15,151 nucleotides of DNA, from positions 1 through 15,151 of the forward strand of contig JAUWZT010000054.1 of assembly GCA_030615145.1 (NCBI GenBank), in the 5' to 3' direction. Below are positions 6,853 to 14,060 of the stretch, in pieces. How positions within the stretch are numbered: position 1 is the first letter of the stretch; each line of letters starts with the position of its first letter. The position numbers and the translations under genes were made by a program. The stretch is from Promethearchaeota archaeon. Its GTDB lineage: Archaea > Asgardarchaeota > Lokiarchaeia > Sigyniarchaeales > SOKP01. The notes below the pieces were generated by a model. It searched no databases. It was not told the origin of the DNA and saw only the letters and a list, made by a program, of their open reading frames with translations.

Positions 6853-7347
6853 TTATTGAATATCAGCTTCATTCTTTATCTTTTTATTGATATCTATTAT
6901 GTGTGGTCCGTGCCAAAACACTTTTTTGCAGCTCGGATTATTGCACTGATAAAATTCAGTATAATTTTTGAAAGTTTCAGGTTTAACCATTTTTTTTATC
7001 AAATTTTTATTTTCTACTTTTTTTAAAATTGTATTACAGATAGAGCATCGTGCTTTTTCAATATCGAAGTTATAGTTTAATTTTAGCTTTACCTTAAGTT
7101 GGTTTAAATAGTTATAGACGCCTTTTCCTTCTAGAAATATTGCTTTTTCCCTCATTTTTTGATAGAACGGCAAATCTTTGGTTATAACTATTCTATCATA
7201 CTTTTCGGCATATTGTTTTAATTTTTCATCCGGAACGGGATCAGCGTGATAATAATCGATTAAATCGTTAGCATAAATTGTATCGAATCCAAAAATTCTC
7301 AAGAACCGAGATAATTTGCCAAGCATGGCATCTACAAGAAATTTCAT
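6853..7347 (-). CDS. Mut7-C family RNase domain protein (PIN-like plus zinc ribbon)
   Basis: Predicted ribonuclease of the Mut7-C family (Pfam Mut7-C). The 164-residue protein opens with MKFLVDAMLGKLSRFLRIFG, almost the family consensus, including the metal-binding Asp6. A second acidic position follows in RIVITKD (Asp58), both as in PIN folds. The C-terminal half holds a zinc ribbon, CSIC at 101-104 and CNNPSC at 135-140 (Cys135 and Cys140), followed by VFWHGPHI, the usual K-x-(F/Y)W-x-G-x-H end. The spacing of the second pair, C-x4-C rather than C-x2-C, is slightly unusual. The start ATG at 7347 leaves no doubt. AT-rich sequence at 7353-7391 separates it from the divergent fmdE-like gene and must hold promoters for one or both. 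Cytosolic. Confidence 0.87.
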   Translation of the reverse strand: MKFLVDAMLGKLSRFLRIFGFDTIYANDLIDYYHADPVPDEKLKQYAEKYDRIVITKDLPFYQKMREKAIFLEGKGVYNYLNQLKVKLKLNYNFDIEKARCSICNTILKKVENKNLIKKMVKPETFKNYTEFYQCNNPSCKKVFWHGPHIIDINKKIKNEADIQ

Positions 7348-7430
7348 TCCTATTATAAATATATTTAAGTCTTCTAATAAATTATTTATTTGATATTTTT
7401 AAAAAATCTAAAATTATTAGCTGATTTTGA

Positions 7431-7958
7431 ATGAAAACTGGAGAATTAATGAAAAAAGCTACGATTTTTCACGGTCATTTATGCCCAGGTATAGCTATAG
7501 GCGTATTAGTTGCTAAATATGTTTTAGAACACGGTTTTGAGCGTTCTTCTGACGAAGAGCTAGTAGCTGTTGTTGAGACGGATAATTGTAGCGTTGACGC
7601 GCTTCAAGCAATTTTAGGCACAACATATGGCAAAGGCAATTTAATTCATAATGATTATGGTAAGAATAATTATAAAATATACAGTAGAAAGAGCCAAAAA
7701 GCGGTTAAATTAGTTTTAAAAGCTTCTGTTTTAGATAGTAAAAAATTATCAAGGGATGAAAAAATTCAAAAGCTTTTAGATCTAAAACCTGAAGATCTCT
7801 TTGATATAAAAGAAATTGAATTTAATCCTCCAATATTGGCACAAATAGAAGAATCAGTTCCTTGTGACATATGTGGTGAACTTACAATGGACAGCCGTAT
7901 CATGAGATATCAAGATAGTAATATTTGCATTCCTTGTTATAAAGAAACAAAAAAATGA
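7431..7958 (+). CDS. FmdE-family protein
   Basis: Member of the FmdE family, named after a gene in methanogen formylmethanofuran dehydrogenase operons; its biochemical role is unsettled but metal or cofactor handling is suspected. The 175-residue protein shows the signature FHGHLCPG at 13-20 (His14, His16, Cys18), then ETDNCSVDALQAILGTTYGKGNL, with Cys53, and a C-terminal treble-clef zinc finger formed by CDIC at 145-148 and CIPC at 166-169. All four zinc cysteines are intact. ATG 7431 gives the right N-terminus; ATG 7449 is also possible. There is no Shine-Dalgarno site, and the TATA-like block near 7395-7408 suggests a leaderless or very short-leader transcript. No fmd/fwd subunit gene lies in the window. 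Confidence 0.9.
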   Translation: MKTGELMKKATIFHGHLCPGIAIGVLVAKYVLEHGFERSSDEELVAVVETDNCSVDALQAILGTTYGKGNLIHNDYGKNNYKIYSRKSQKAVKLVLKASVLDSKKLSRDEKIQKLLDLKPEDLFDIKEIEFNPPILAQIEESVPCDICGELTMDSRIMRYQDSNICIPCYKETKK

Positions 7959-8012
7959 AGAAATTTAGAGCCAAATTTTTTATCAAAAATCCGATTTAAT
8001 TTGCGATTTAAT

Positions 8013-8777
8013 ATGAATGATCAATCTAAAGTTACTTTATCCGGCGCTGGGCCTTTTTATTTTAATGGAAATGATATTGGGGTTATGATTATTCATGGTG
8101 GAGGGGGTGGTAGTTGCGCGGACCTAAAGCCTTTAGGTGAAGATTTACACAAAAAAAAAGGGTATACCGTTCATATACCATTATTACCCGGATTTGGAAC
8201 CTCACCCGAAGATTTACGGATTACTCCTTTAAGTGCGTGGAAAAGAGCTTTAGAAAAAGAAATTATAGTAATTAGAGAAAAATGTGAAAAAATTATAGTT
8301 GGAGGTCATTCTATGGGAGGGGTGCTCTCTTTAATATTAGCAAGTAATACTAACATCGATGGAGTCTTTACTATAAGCGTCCCCATTGGAATTCGAGGAT
8401 TTACGCCCAAATTAGTCCCATTGTTAAAAATCTTCGTTAAATATTATCCAATTCCGTTAAAAAAGTTTAAACAAGAAACTAATGGAAAATGGGTAGGTTA
8501 CGATAAAATTCCCCTTAATATTGTTGGAAAAGTTAATAGGCTAATGAAGGAAATGAAAAAAGCATTAGGAACAATTAGTTGTCCTGCTTTATTTTTTCAA
8601 GGACGTTTAGACTCACGAATTAAAAAGAATAGTATGGATTTTATTTATGAAAATGTTAATTCTAAAGTCAAGAAAAAAATATGGTTAGACCATAACGACC
8701 ATCCAATTTTATGTAGTCCAGATCACGATGAGATTGTTTCCACACTAATAAATTTTATCGACGAGATTTGTAATTAA
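8013..8777 (+). CDS. Alpha/beta hydrolase, Est30-like carboxylesterase
   Basis: Cytosolic serine hydrolase, most like Est30/monoacylglycerol-lipase-type carboxylesterases; it probably cleaves short or medium acyl esters. From ATG 8013 the protein has 254 residues; the in-frame TTG at 8001 would add four. Catalytic residues: Ser100 in GHSMGG (98-103), Asp200 in FQGRLDSRI and His230 in HNDHPIL. The oxyanion region is HGGGGGS at 28-34, a glycine-rich run where Est30 has HGFTG. A cap region lies between about 125 and 185. The overall order, including 'GFGTSPEDL' and the 'PVGIRG' strand, fits the Est30 pattern closely. It begins 54 bases after the FmdE gene and could be co-transcribed, but nothing shows a shared role. 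Confidence 0.9.
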   Translation: MNDQSKVTLSGAGPFYFNGNDIGVMIIHGGGGGSCADLKPLGEDLHKKKGYTVHIPLLPGFGTSPEDLRITPLSAWKRALEKEIIVIREKCEKIIVGGHSMGGVLSLILASNTNIDGVFTISVPIGIRGFTPKLVPLLKIFVKYYPIPLKKFKQETNGKWVGYDKIPLNIVGKVNRLMKEMKKALGTISCPALFFQGRLDSRIKKNSMDFIYENVNSKVKKKIWLDHNDHPILCSPDHDEIVSTLINFIDEICN

Positions 8778-8859
8778 TTTAGAAAGAATAATCAACAAAT
8801 AATTTAAAAAAAATTTAATTTATTATAATTAGATAGATGTAATTTAAAAATTTTTAAAA

Positions 8860-9303
8860 ATGTTAATTAGAGAATTTTCAGAAAGGGATACAGAGGAAAT
8901 CACATTATTAATGAAGAATCTTTGCATATTAAATGGTCAGGAATTTGACGAAGAGAGATGGAGAAATAGTATAATAGAACATATGAAAAAAGATTCAAAT
9001 TCTGAAATATTTGTGGCATTAAATGATGAAAAAAAATCCATTATTGGAATGGCAAATTGTTCAATTAGAACATCAGATAAGGGTTATCGATTTGGTCTTA
9101 TTTCTAACTTAATTGTAAAGGAAGGAAAAAGGAGATTAGGAGTAGGGGAAGAAATCGTGAGATACATTATTGATTTTTTTAAAAGAAATCATATCTATTC
9201 GATCAGATTAGCTTTAGAGCAAGACGCAGATAATGCCTCAAAAATTTTATTTACGAAATTAGGTTTTCAAGAAACATTACGTATTTATGAATTAAAAATT
9301 TAA
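8860..9303 (+). CDS. GNAT-family N-acetyltransferase
   Basis: Transfers an acetyl group from acetyl-CoA to an amine; substrate unknown. The 147-residue single-domain protein shows GNAT motif A, SNLIVKEGKRRLGVGEEIV, with the pyrophosphate-binding R-x-x-G-x-G at 91-96, and motif B near the end, NASKILFTKLGFQETL. The N-terminus MLIREFSERDTEEI is a typical first strand and helix. The second helix (LNGQEFDEERW) is reminiscent of aminoglycoside- or polyamine-type GNATs, without being decisive. A TATA-like tttattataatta near 8818-8830 would give a short leader, and no ribosome binding site is seen. Alone in its transcription unit as far as spacing shows (82 bases before, 101 after). Confidence 0.88.
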   Translation: MLIREFSERDTEEITLLMKNLCILNGQEFDEERWRNSIIEHMKKDSNSEIFVALNDEKKSIIGMANCSIRTSDKGYRFGLISNLIVKEGKRRLGVGEEIVRYIIDFFKRNHIYSIRLALEQDADNASKILFTKLGFQETLRIYELKI

Positions 9304-9360
9304 GATAATGAAAGAAAAAGTATATTTCTATTAGTTAATAAGTATAAAATGTAAGAAGAA

Positions 9361-9377
9361 AAAATAATTATTATTTT
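9361..9377. repeat. 17-base AT-only palindrome before the Clp1-like gene
   Basis: The arms aaaataat and attatttt are exact complements around one central base. It lies about 28 bases upstream of the Clp1-like ATG, near where a TATA box is expected. It may be an operator dyad or simply low-complexity AT sequence. Confidence 0.35.
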
Positions 9378-9404
9378 TATTATATAGGATGATTTGAGGA
9401 ATAT

Positions 9405-10610
9405 ATGATACAAGACGTACAAAAAGGACATACCCTTTTAATTAGAGGTCCTACAAGGGTTATATTATTAGAAGGAAAAATTGAAGTCTTTGGAAAAACA
9501 TTAGTACCTGAAAAAAGCGAGAAAGAAAACACAATAATCGTTCCAAGTGCTAATAATTATCCATTATATGCGTTGGAACCATCGAAGTTAGAGATTTTCA
9601 CTAGTAATAAAGATAATGTAGAAATAATTGAAGAAAACACGATCAATAATGAATGGGTGAAAATTAAGGATTCAATTATTAGCGCGATTAGAAAAAACGA
9701 ACCTAACAAACCATTAAAAGTAATGGTGTTAGGAATTAGTAGTGGTAAAACTACTCTCATAAAATTTTTAGCGAATAATATTGTTAACGATGGATTAAAA
9801 GCAGCTTTTCTTGATTCAGATTTAGGACAACAATTGTTATACCTCCCAACAACCCTTAATATAGGAGATATTAAAGAATGTATTGTATCAAGCGCTGAAA
9901 TAGATACCGATGAAACAGTTTTTATTGGAAGTACTTTCCCAAAAGCTAATTTTAAATTTATTGTTTCACATTCTTGCAAAAATTTGATAAATAATTTTGT
10001 TGAAAGGCATAGGGATACAGATGTCATTCTTATTGATAGTGATGGATGGATAAGAACTGAAGCAGGAATTATTTATAAAAACTTTTTCATAGATACTGTC
10101 GATCCTGATATTCTGATTGTATTTCACGACGATTCTATTGAAGAATTAAAAGAAATTGAAAAAAATGCGTCTAAATCGAAGAAAAGAAAGATCTTTCTTT
10201 TAAAGGAGCACAATAAATTTTTTTACGAAAAAGATAAAGAAGAAAGAAGATTTTTAAGACAGAGTCAATTTGCAAAGGTTTTAGAAAACTATAGAAAGAT
10301 TTCAATACCATTAAACGATATTAAATTCATAAAAAACGATTACGATATTGAAAACAATGAAATTATAGAAGTAGAAATCAATCTTAATAATTTAATTAAT
10401 CTCCCTTATCATTATGTAATTATTTCTTTGCTTACAGAAGATTCTAAGATGATTAAAATTGGTCTTCTTTTTGTTATCAATTTAGAGAAAAATTACATTC
10501 TACTATTTTCAGATCTGAGTTTTAAAGAACAAAGTAAAGTGAAGAAAATATTACTTGGAAGTCTAAGATTAAGCACAAAGGGAAATCACCAAGGTTATCT
10601 TTATTTATAA
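9405..10610 (+). CDS. Clp1/Grc3-type polynucleotide 5'-kinase
   Basis: Predicted GTP/ATP-dependent 5'-OH RNA kinase of the Clp1/Grc3 group, which in archaea acts on RNA ends and in eukaryotes in tRNA, rRNA and mRNA 3'-end processing. 401 residues. The N-terminal beta domain (1-80) has the family GPTRVILLEGKIEVFGK pattern. The P-loop region VMVLGISSGKTTL is at 107-118, followed by the LDSDLGQ motif (136-142), FIGSTFP (173-179) and the Walker B-like ILIDSDGWI (208-216). The RxxR-like lid, RRFLRQSQF, is at 281-289, and the C-terminal beta domain ends with LLGSLRLSTKG. The P-loop is one residue shorter than the canonical G-x4-GKT. The start is supported by gagga at 9396-9400, four bases before the ATG. 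Confidence 0.87.
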   Translation: MIQDVQKGHTLLIRGPTRVILLEGKIEVFGKTLVPEKSEKENTIIVPSANNYPLYALEPSKLEIFTSNKDNVEIIEENTINNEWVKIKDSIISAIRKNEPNKPLKVMVLGISSGKTTLIKFLANNIVNDGLKAAFLDSDLGQQLLYLPTTLNIGDIKECIVSSAEIDTDETVFIGSTFPKANFKFIVSHSCKNLINNFVERHRDTDVILIDSDGWIRTEAGIIYKNFFIDTVDPDILIVFHDDSIEELKEIEKNASKSKKRKIFLLKEHNKFFYEKDKEERRFLRQSQFAKVLENYRKISIPLNDIKFIKNDYDIENNEIIEVEINLNNLINLPYHYVIISLLTEDSKMIKIGLLFVINLEKNYILLFSDLSFKEQSKVKKILLGSLRLSTKGNHQGYLYL

Positions 10611-10686
10611 TTGTTATCTTTAAAAGCATTAAAAGCATAATAAGATCAATTGAAATCGGACTATCAATTTTTTAAATCACGATTGA

Positions 10687-12135
10687 GTGATATATTTGGG
10701 AGAGAGCTTACTAACCAGATTCCTTAAATTAATGTCAAAAGATATCACCGAGTCTGATTTAGAATTAATTCAGTTAGGAAATACCTTAGGACTTAACTTA
10801 ATCTCGTTCGCGGAACTTCGTTCATCTCAGGAAGATGAATTTGTAGATCGAATGAGAGAAAAAGCTTTGATAAAATTAGCTAAACATGGGGATAATGTTC
10901 TAGTTAATACTGACACATTTTATGCTGGTAGTATTGATTTTATGGTGTATGATGAGCCCGAAGGTAAGAAATTTTTTCTTCTCGAAACAAATGGAGGTTC
11001 TAATCGAGGTTTGTCTATTCTTACTAACAAACAACAAGATATAATGTATAATGGGTACTTTCAAGCAATTAGTCAGGCAATAGAAAAATCTAAAGGAAAT
11101 AATGAAAAAGTATTAGTGCTAGTGGGCGTCCCCGAAAACGACGCTTTAATCCATGAAAAAGTAATTATGGTTGAATATTTTAGGAAAAAAATTAAATCGA
11201 TGGGTTATTCACTTAAGATTTTTAATTCCGATAATTATTTTAAGGATTATAAGGCAGAAATTGTGTTTTTAATAGCGGATTATAAAGAATTAGATCAAAC
11301 ATTAACTTTTTCTAATGGATGGATTAAATATCTTGGTGAAAAAGTTAAGGTTTTGATTGGAGATGGTATAGCGAGACGTCTAAACGACGAGGAATTTGTT
11401 AATCTAATTAAAAAAGACTTTCGCAGAATAAATACTATAATTGTAAATCCAATTTTCAAAATTACTGATGATAAATCTCTCACATATTTAGCAAGTTTTT
11501 ACCATAAAAGTCTCCTTGAAAAGTTTAATTTGAAATATCTACTTTTCACAAAAGTTAATAATGAGAAGGAATTAAACCAAAAAATTAATTTTTTAATAAA
11601 AAAATACAATAAATCTTTTATCATTAAACCTATGGGAGGTTCTGGCGGAGCGGGAGTAATGCCAATCTTAAACAATGTAAAACCTCAAAAAATTAAACAC
11701 ATTATAGAAGAAAGTAAAAGAGAGTTCTTTGCAAAATTTATGAAAAATCGTAATCCATATCCTTATACAATTCAAGAGATGGCTAACTTTAATACTATCA
11801 TGTGGAAGGCCGGAAAACATACCTATGATATAAGACTCTATTTAGCCCAAAAAGAAGGTCTTATAATCCCAGTTGGTGGTTTAGCAAGAATTGCTAGAGG
11901 TGTATATAAAGGCTCTTTAAAGAAAGAAGAATTTGTAGTAAATTTATCTGGTTTCGATGGTCAAATTGAAGTTGAGCGAGGTATTGGATTCTCACAGAAA
12001 AATAGTAAACTATTAAATTTGTCGATAGATGATTTTGTTAATATGTCTTGCATTGGATGTACCTTAATCGCTAAGATTTGTAAAAATTACCAACAATTAA
12101 TTAATTTCTCAGATTGGGATAAAATTATTGGTTAG
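10687..12135 (+). CDS. ATP-grasp-type ligase of unknown substrate
   Basis: Probable carboxylate-amine/thiol ligase that activates an acid as acyl phosphate. The C-terminal half has ATP-grasp features: Lys314 and the glycine loop in IIKPMGGSGGAGV (312-324), QEMA with Glu364 after a hydrophobic strand, DIRLYL at 381-386, GGLARIARG at 397-405 and NLSG at 419-422, the usual metal-ligand Asn. The N-terminal half is unusual: NTDTFYAGSIDF and LLETNGGSNRG at 99-108 look conserved and could form the acceptor site. No family name comes to mind. The start is uncertain. The reported GTG at 10687 directly follows a stop; TTG 10696 and ATG 10732 are alternatives. A TATA-like tttttaaat near 10669-10677 would initiate around 10700, favouring ATG 10732. 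It follows the kinase by 76 bases. Confidence 0.8.
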   Translation: MIYLGESLLTRFLKLMSKDITESDLELIQLGNTLGLNLISFAELRSSQEDEFVDRMREKALIKLAKHGDNVLVNTDTFYAGSIDFMVYDEPEGKKFFLLETNGGSNRGLSILTNKQQDIMYNGYFQAISQAIEKSKGNNEKVLVLVGVPENDALIHEKVIMVEYFRKKIKSMGYSLKIFNSDNYFKDYKAEIVFLIADYKELDQTLTFSNGWIKYLGEKVKVLIGDGIARRLNDEEFVNLIKKDFRRINTIIVNPIFKITDDKSLTYLASFYHKSLLEKFNLKYLLFTKVNNEKELNQKINFLIKKYNKSFIIKPMGGSGGAGVMPILNNVKPQKIKHIIEESKREFFAKFMKNRNPYPYTIQEMANFNTIMWKAGKHTYDIRLYLAQKEGLIIPVGGLARIARGVYKGSLKKEEFVVNLSGFDGQIEVERGIGFSQKNSKLLNLSIDDFVNMSCIGCTLIAKICKNYQQLINFSDWDKIIG

Positions 12136-12257
12136 CACAAGCATATATCTTAAAATATCCTAAATGTAATGAAAACTTTCTGAGAACACTGGCCTTTTCT
12201 TAAAACCTATCGGCTTTTCAGAAATGTTTCTTGAAGTAGTTAATAACACTTATTATT
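12136..12257. other. Convergent spacer after the ATP-grasp gene
   Basis: No gene seen. It holds a loose stem, tttctga at 12177-12183 and tcagaaa at 12216-12222, around two T-rich stretches, which may include the end of the ATP-grasp transcript. Confidence 0.4.
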
Positions 12258-12431
12258 TTATACTATTAAAAGCTCTTTCTCAATGAGATTTTTCTCACTT
12301 AAACAATCCTTATGATAATAAAAAGTCTTGTTACCGTAAAATTTCCCGTTTATTAAATTTCCTAAAGTTATTTTGAAATGTGAATTTAACTTTTGAAGTT
12401 TAATTTCTTCTCTACAAATATGACAAATCAT
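12258..12431 (-). CDS. Small zinc-finger protein, 57 residues, function unknown
   Basis: Complete short frame from ATG 12431 to TAA 12258, checked codon by codon. It begins MICHIC, giving the zinc knuckle C-x2-C at residues 3 and 6, and has a second ligand pair HKDC (His40, Cys43) in FYYHKDCL after a spacer of about 33 residues containing the aromatic GKFYGNKTFYYH. This CxxC...HxxC layout is that of small treble-clef-like zinc proteins common in archaea, often of unknown role in RNA or DNA binding. It sits alone on the minus strand in the space between the ATP-grasp gene and the membrane hydrolase. It starts 84 bases beyond the hydrolase stop and may belong to the same leftward transcription. 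TATA-like sequences at 12440-12452 and 12470-12482 are possible promoters. Confidence is high for a real gene, none for function. Confidence 0.75.
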   Translation of the reverse strand: MICHICREEIKLQKLNSHFKITLGNLINGKFYGNKTFYYHKDCLSEKNLIEKELLIV

Positions 12432-12515
12432 TAAAATTCAATTTATATACTTTAAATTAAATTAAAAATGAAATATTTAAAGTTAACAATTTTAAAATTC
12501 TAACTTAAGATTGAG

Positions 12516-13517
12516 CTAAGAGTTAAAAAATTTTAGAGAAGCTGCGACTAAAACTAATTCGTTTTTCTTTTGAGTGTGGCCACCTTTATTTATAATTAAT
12601 GTGTTTTCTTCTGAAAGATCCAGCAACTCAACATTTTCCTTGAAATTCTTAAATTTTATAATTTTATCATTTCTAGCATGAATAAGAAATATTCTCTTAG
12701 AATAATTACGCCATATATCTTCTGATAATAAGCGTTTAGATTTCTCAATTACGATGTATGGAGATAATTTTTCATTTTCTTCTTTATTTGGGAACAATTT
12801 TACTCCCCTTAAAAGATAGCTAAGCATTACTATAGGATTATATTTAGGTAAGTTTTGTTTGTAATAAGATATTGAAGAAATGGCAATTATTTTTTTAATA
12901 TGAACATTTGAAAACCCTCCACATAGAACAGTTATAGCTCCGATGCTGAATCCGACGGAAAATAATTTTTTGTTCTTAAGCTGGTCATGATCTTTAACCC
13001 ATTCAATTATTTTTCTGTAATCATCTATTCTCTTTAAAAATTGACTCCTTCTTCCAACCCTTTTAGACTCTCCAATGCCACGTGCATCATACGCTAAGAT
13101 TGTATATCCTTGGTAAGCTAACGGTAAATAATAGTATTGTAAAGTTTCTTTAGTGTCTGAAAAGCCATGGCAGACAACAATAATAGTATTTTTGGATTTA
13201 ACAATTTCTTGATCGTTTGAACATATTAAACAAGCGACAATACCCCTACTTCTTCCTTTTTTGCTTTTGCCAACTTCGATTTTAATTTTAGAAGTTATTA
13301 AACTCCCAAATTTAATAAGGGCCCATCTATCGAAGTACAAATCCCTAAAGCTCCAATATATTTCAAATGGCGTGTAAATGATTAAAAAAGTTGTTGTTGA
13401 TAATATCAAACACGGTTCAAAAGGATTACCCCACGAGGCATTTACGTTCCAGATGTATGCACTAAAAATAATTCCAATAACGATTATAATAATGCGTTTT
13501 TGATTCTTTGAGAGCAT
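12516..13517 (-). CDS. Membrane-anchored alpha/beta hydrolase
   Basis: Serine hydrolase of the alpha/beta fold with two N-terminal membrane helices at about 8-25 and 35-55, so the catalytic domain is tethered to the membrane, probably facing the cytosol given the positive residues KNQKR at the start. The 333 residues contain HGFSD at 117-121 (oxyanion region), the nucleophile Ser191 in VGFSIGA (188-194), Asp284 in IHARNDKI and His314 in KGGHTQ. DARGIGESK at 144-152 is the conserved loop after strand 4. Resembles the BEM46/ABHD-type hydrolases, though the substrate is unknown; lipid or peptide esters are plausible. ATG 13517 is preceded by ccttataaac on the minus strand (13536-13545), so a leaderless transcript is likely. 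Starts downstream of the acidic gene. Confidence 0.87.
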   Translation of the reverse strand: MLSKNQKRIIIIVIGIIFSAYIWNVNASWGNPFEPCLILSTTTFLIIYTPFEIYWSFRDLYFDRWALIKFGSLITSKIKIEVGKSKKGRSRGIVACLICSNDQEIVKSKNTIIVVCHGFSDTKETLQYYYLPLAYQGYTILAYDARGIGESKRVGRRSQFLKRIDDYRKIIEWVKDHDQLKNKKLFSVGFSIGAITVLCGGFSNVHIKKIIAISSISYYKQNLPKYNPIVMLSYLLRGVKLFPNKEENEKLSPYIVIEKSKRLLSEDIWRNYSKRIFLIHARNDKIIKFKNFKENVELLDLSEENTLIINKGGHTQKKNELVLVAASLKFFNS

Positions 13518-13535
13518 TAATTATCCCTAATGTTA

Positions 13536-13545
13536 GTTTATAAGG
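13536..13545 (-). promoter_or_regulatory. Putative TATA box for the membrane hydrolase
   Basis: Minus-strand ccttataaac, centred 23 bases upstream of the ATG at 13517, the spacing expected for a leaderless archaeal mRNA. There is no Shine-Dalgarno site, consistent with this. Confidence 0.5.
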
Positions 13546-13567
13546 CTGAAAGCGATAAGATTTGAAT

Positions 13568-13579
13568 AAAAAAATAAAA
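13568..13579 (-). terminator. T-tract terminator after the acidic gene
   Basis: The minus strand reads ttttattttttt, 14 bases after the acidic gene's stop codon and just upstream of the hydrolase promoter. It fits an intrinsic archaeal terminator. Confidence 0.45.
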
Positions 13580-13592
13580 GGAAATTAGTATT

Positions 13593-13910
13593 TTATGGCT
13601 TATTGGGTTTTGGACAGCCGTGATCATGAGCAATTTTACAACCTGGTATGCTCTTTAAACCAGGACATGGATCGCATTTCACTTTTCTTAACATTTTTAC
13701 GACTTCATCAACTTCCAGTCCGAGTTCCTCTTCTTCTGTTTCGTCCGCTAACATGTCATCTTTAATTTCACTTAGATCGAAATCAATATCATCTTCTAAA
13801 TTATCTTCCTCTTCATATAAATCAAGAATCTCGTCTCCGTCATCATCCACTTTTCCTTCGGGAACATCTTCAATTTCGGTTTCTGCCGGTATTTTCTTTT
13901 TTTTAGCCAT
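13593..13910 (-). CDS. Small very acidic protein with Cys/His metal-binding tail
   Basis: 105 residues from ATG 13910; an in-frame GTG at 13919 would add three, but the ATG giving MAKKKK is more natural. A short lysine-rich start is followed at about 9-70 by a stretch in which half the residues are Asp or Glu, with leucine or isoleucine scattered through it, likely disordered or helical. The C-terminus (79-99) is a compact cysteine and histidine cluster, C-x2-C-x8-C-x3-H-x-H-x-C, suggesting one zinc ion, perhaps a treble-clef-like knuckle. No named family recognised. Acidic-tail proteins of this sort can bind basic partners, metals or polymerase subunits, but nothing here decides. It lies alone on minus between the GPH transporter and the hydrolase. 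Very biased composition makes the opposite-strand Ser-rich frame an artefact. Confidence 0.8.
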   Translation of the reverse strand: MAKKKKIPAETEIEDVPEGKVDDDGDEILDLYEEEDNLEDDIDFDLSEIKDDMLADETEEEELGLEVDEVVKMLRKVKCDPCPGLKSIPGCKIAHDHGCPKPNKP

Positions 13911-14026
13911 TAATTTCACGAATAATATTAGTTATTTTTTAATATCAATATAAAATAAAATTAATTCAATAAAATTTAGATTTTATTATTTTATTTTCGA
14001 AAAGTGAAAATTTATTTTTCAGAATT

Positions 14027-14036
14027 AAAAAAAAAA
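14027..14036 (-). terminator. T10 terminator after the transporter gene
   Basis: Ten consecutive T on the minus strand begin 24 bases downstream of the transporter stop codon, a strong oligo-T terminator by archaeal standards. The rest of 13920-14060 is AT-rich and must include the promoter of the acidic gene. Confidence 0.5.
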
Positions 14037-14060
14037 TTAATTTTTGGTTAAATATTCGAA

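Noticed and set aside
9557..10027. Minus-strand 156-codon frame inside the Clp1-like gene
   Set aside because: Hydrophobic, Ser/Leu-rich antisense frame over conserved kinase motifs; no family match.
11295..11483. Minus-strand 62-codon frame inside the ATP-grasp gene
   Set aside because: Shadow of the coding strand.
12166..12190. gtaatga...ctga resembling boxes C and D of a C/D guide RNA
   Set aside because: Box C is off consensus, the boxes are only seven bases apart and no second pair is present.
13648..13953. Serine-rich plus-strand frame
   Set aside because: The Ser run is the reverse complement of Asp/Glu codons of the acidic protein on the minus strand.
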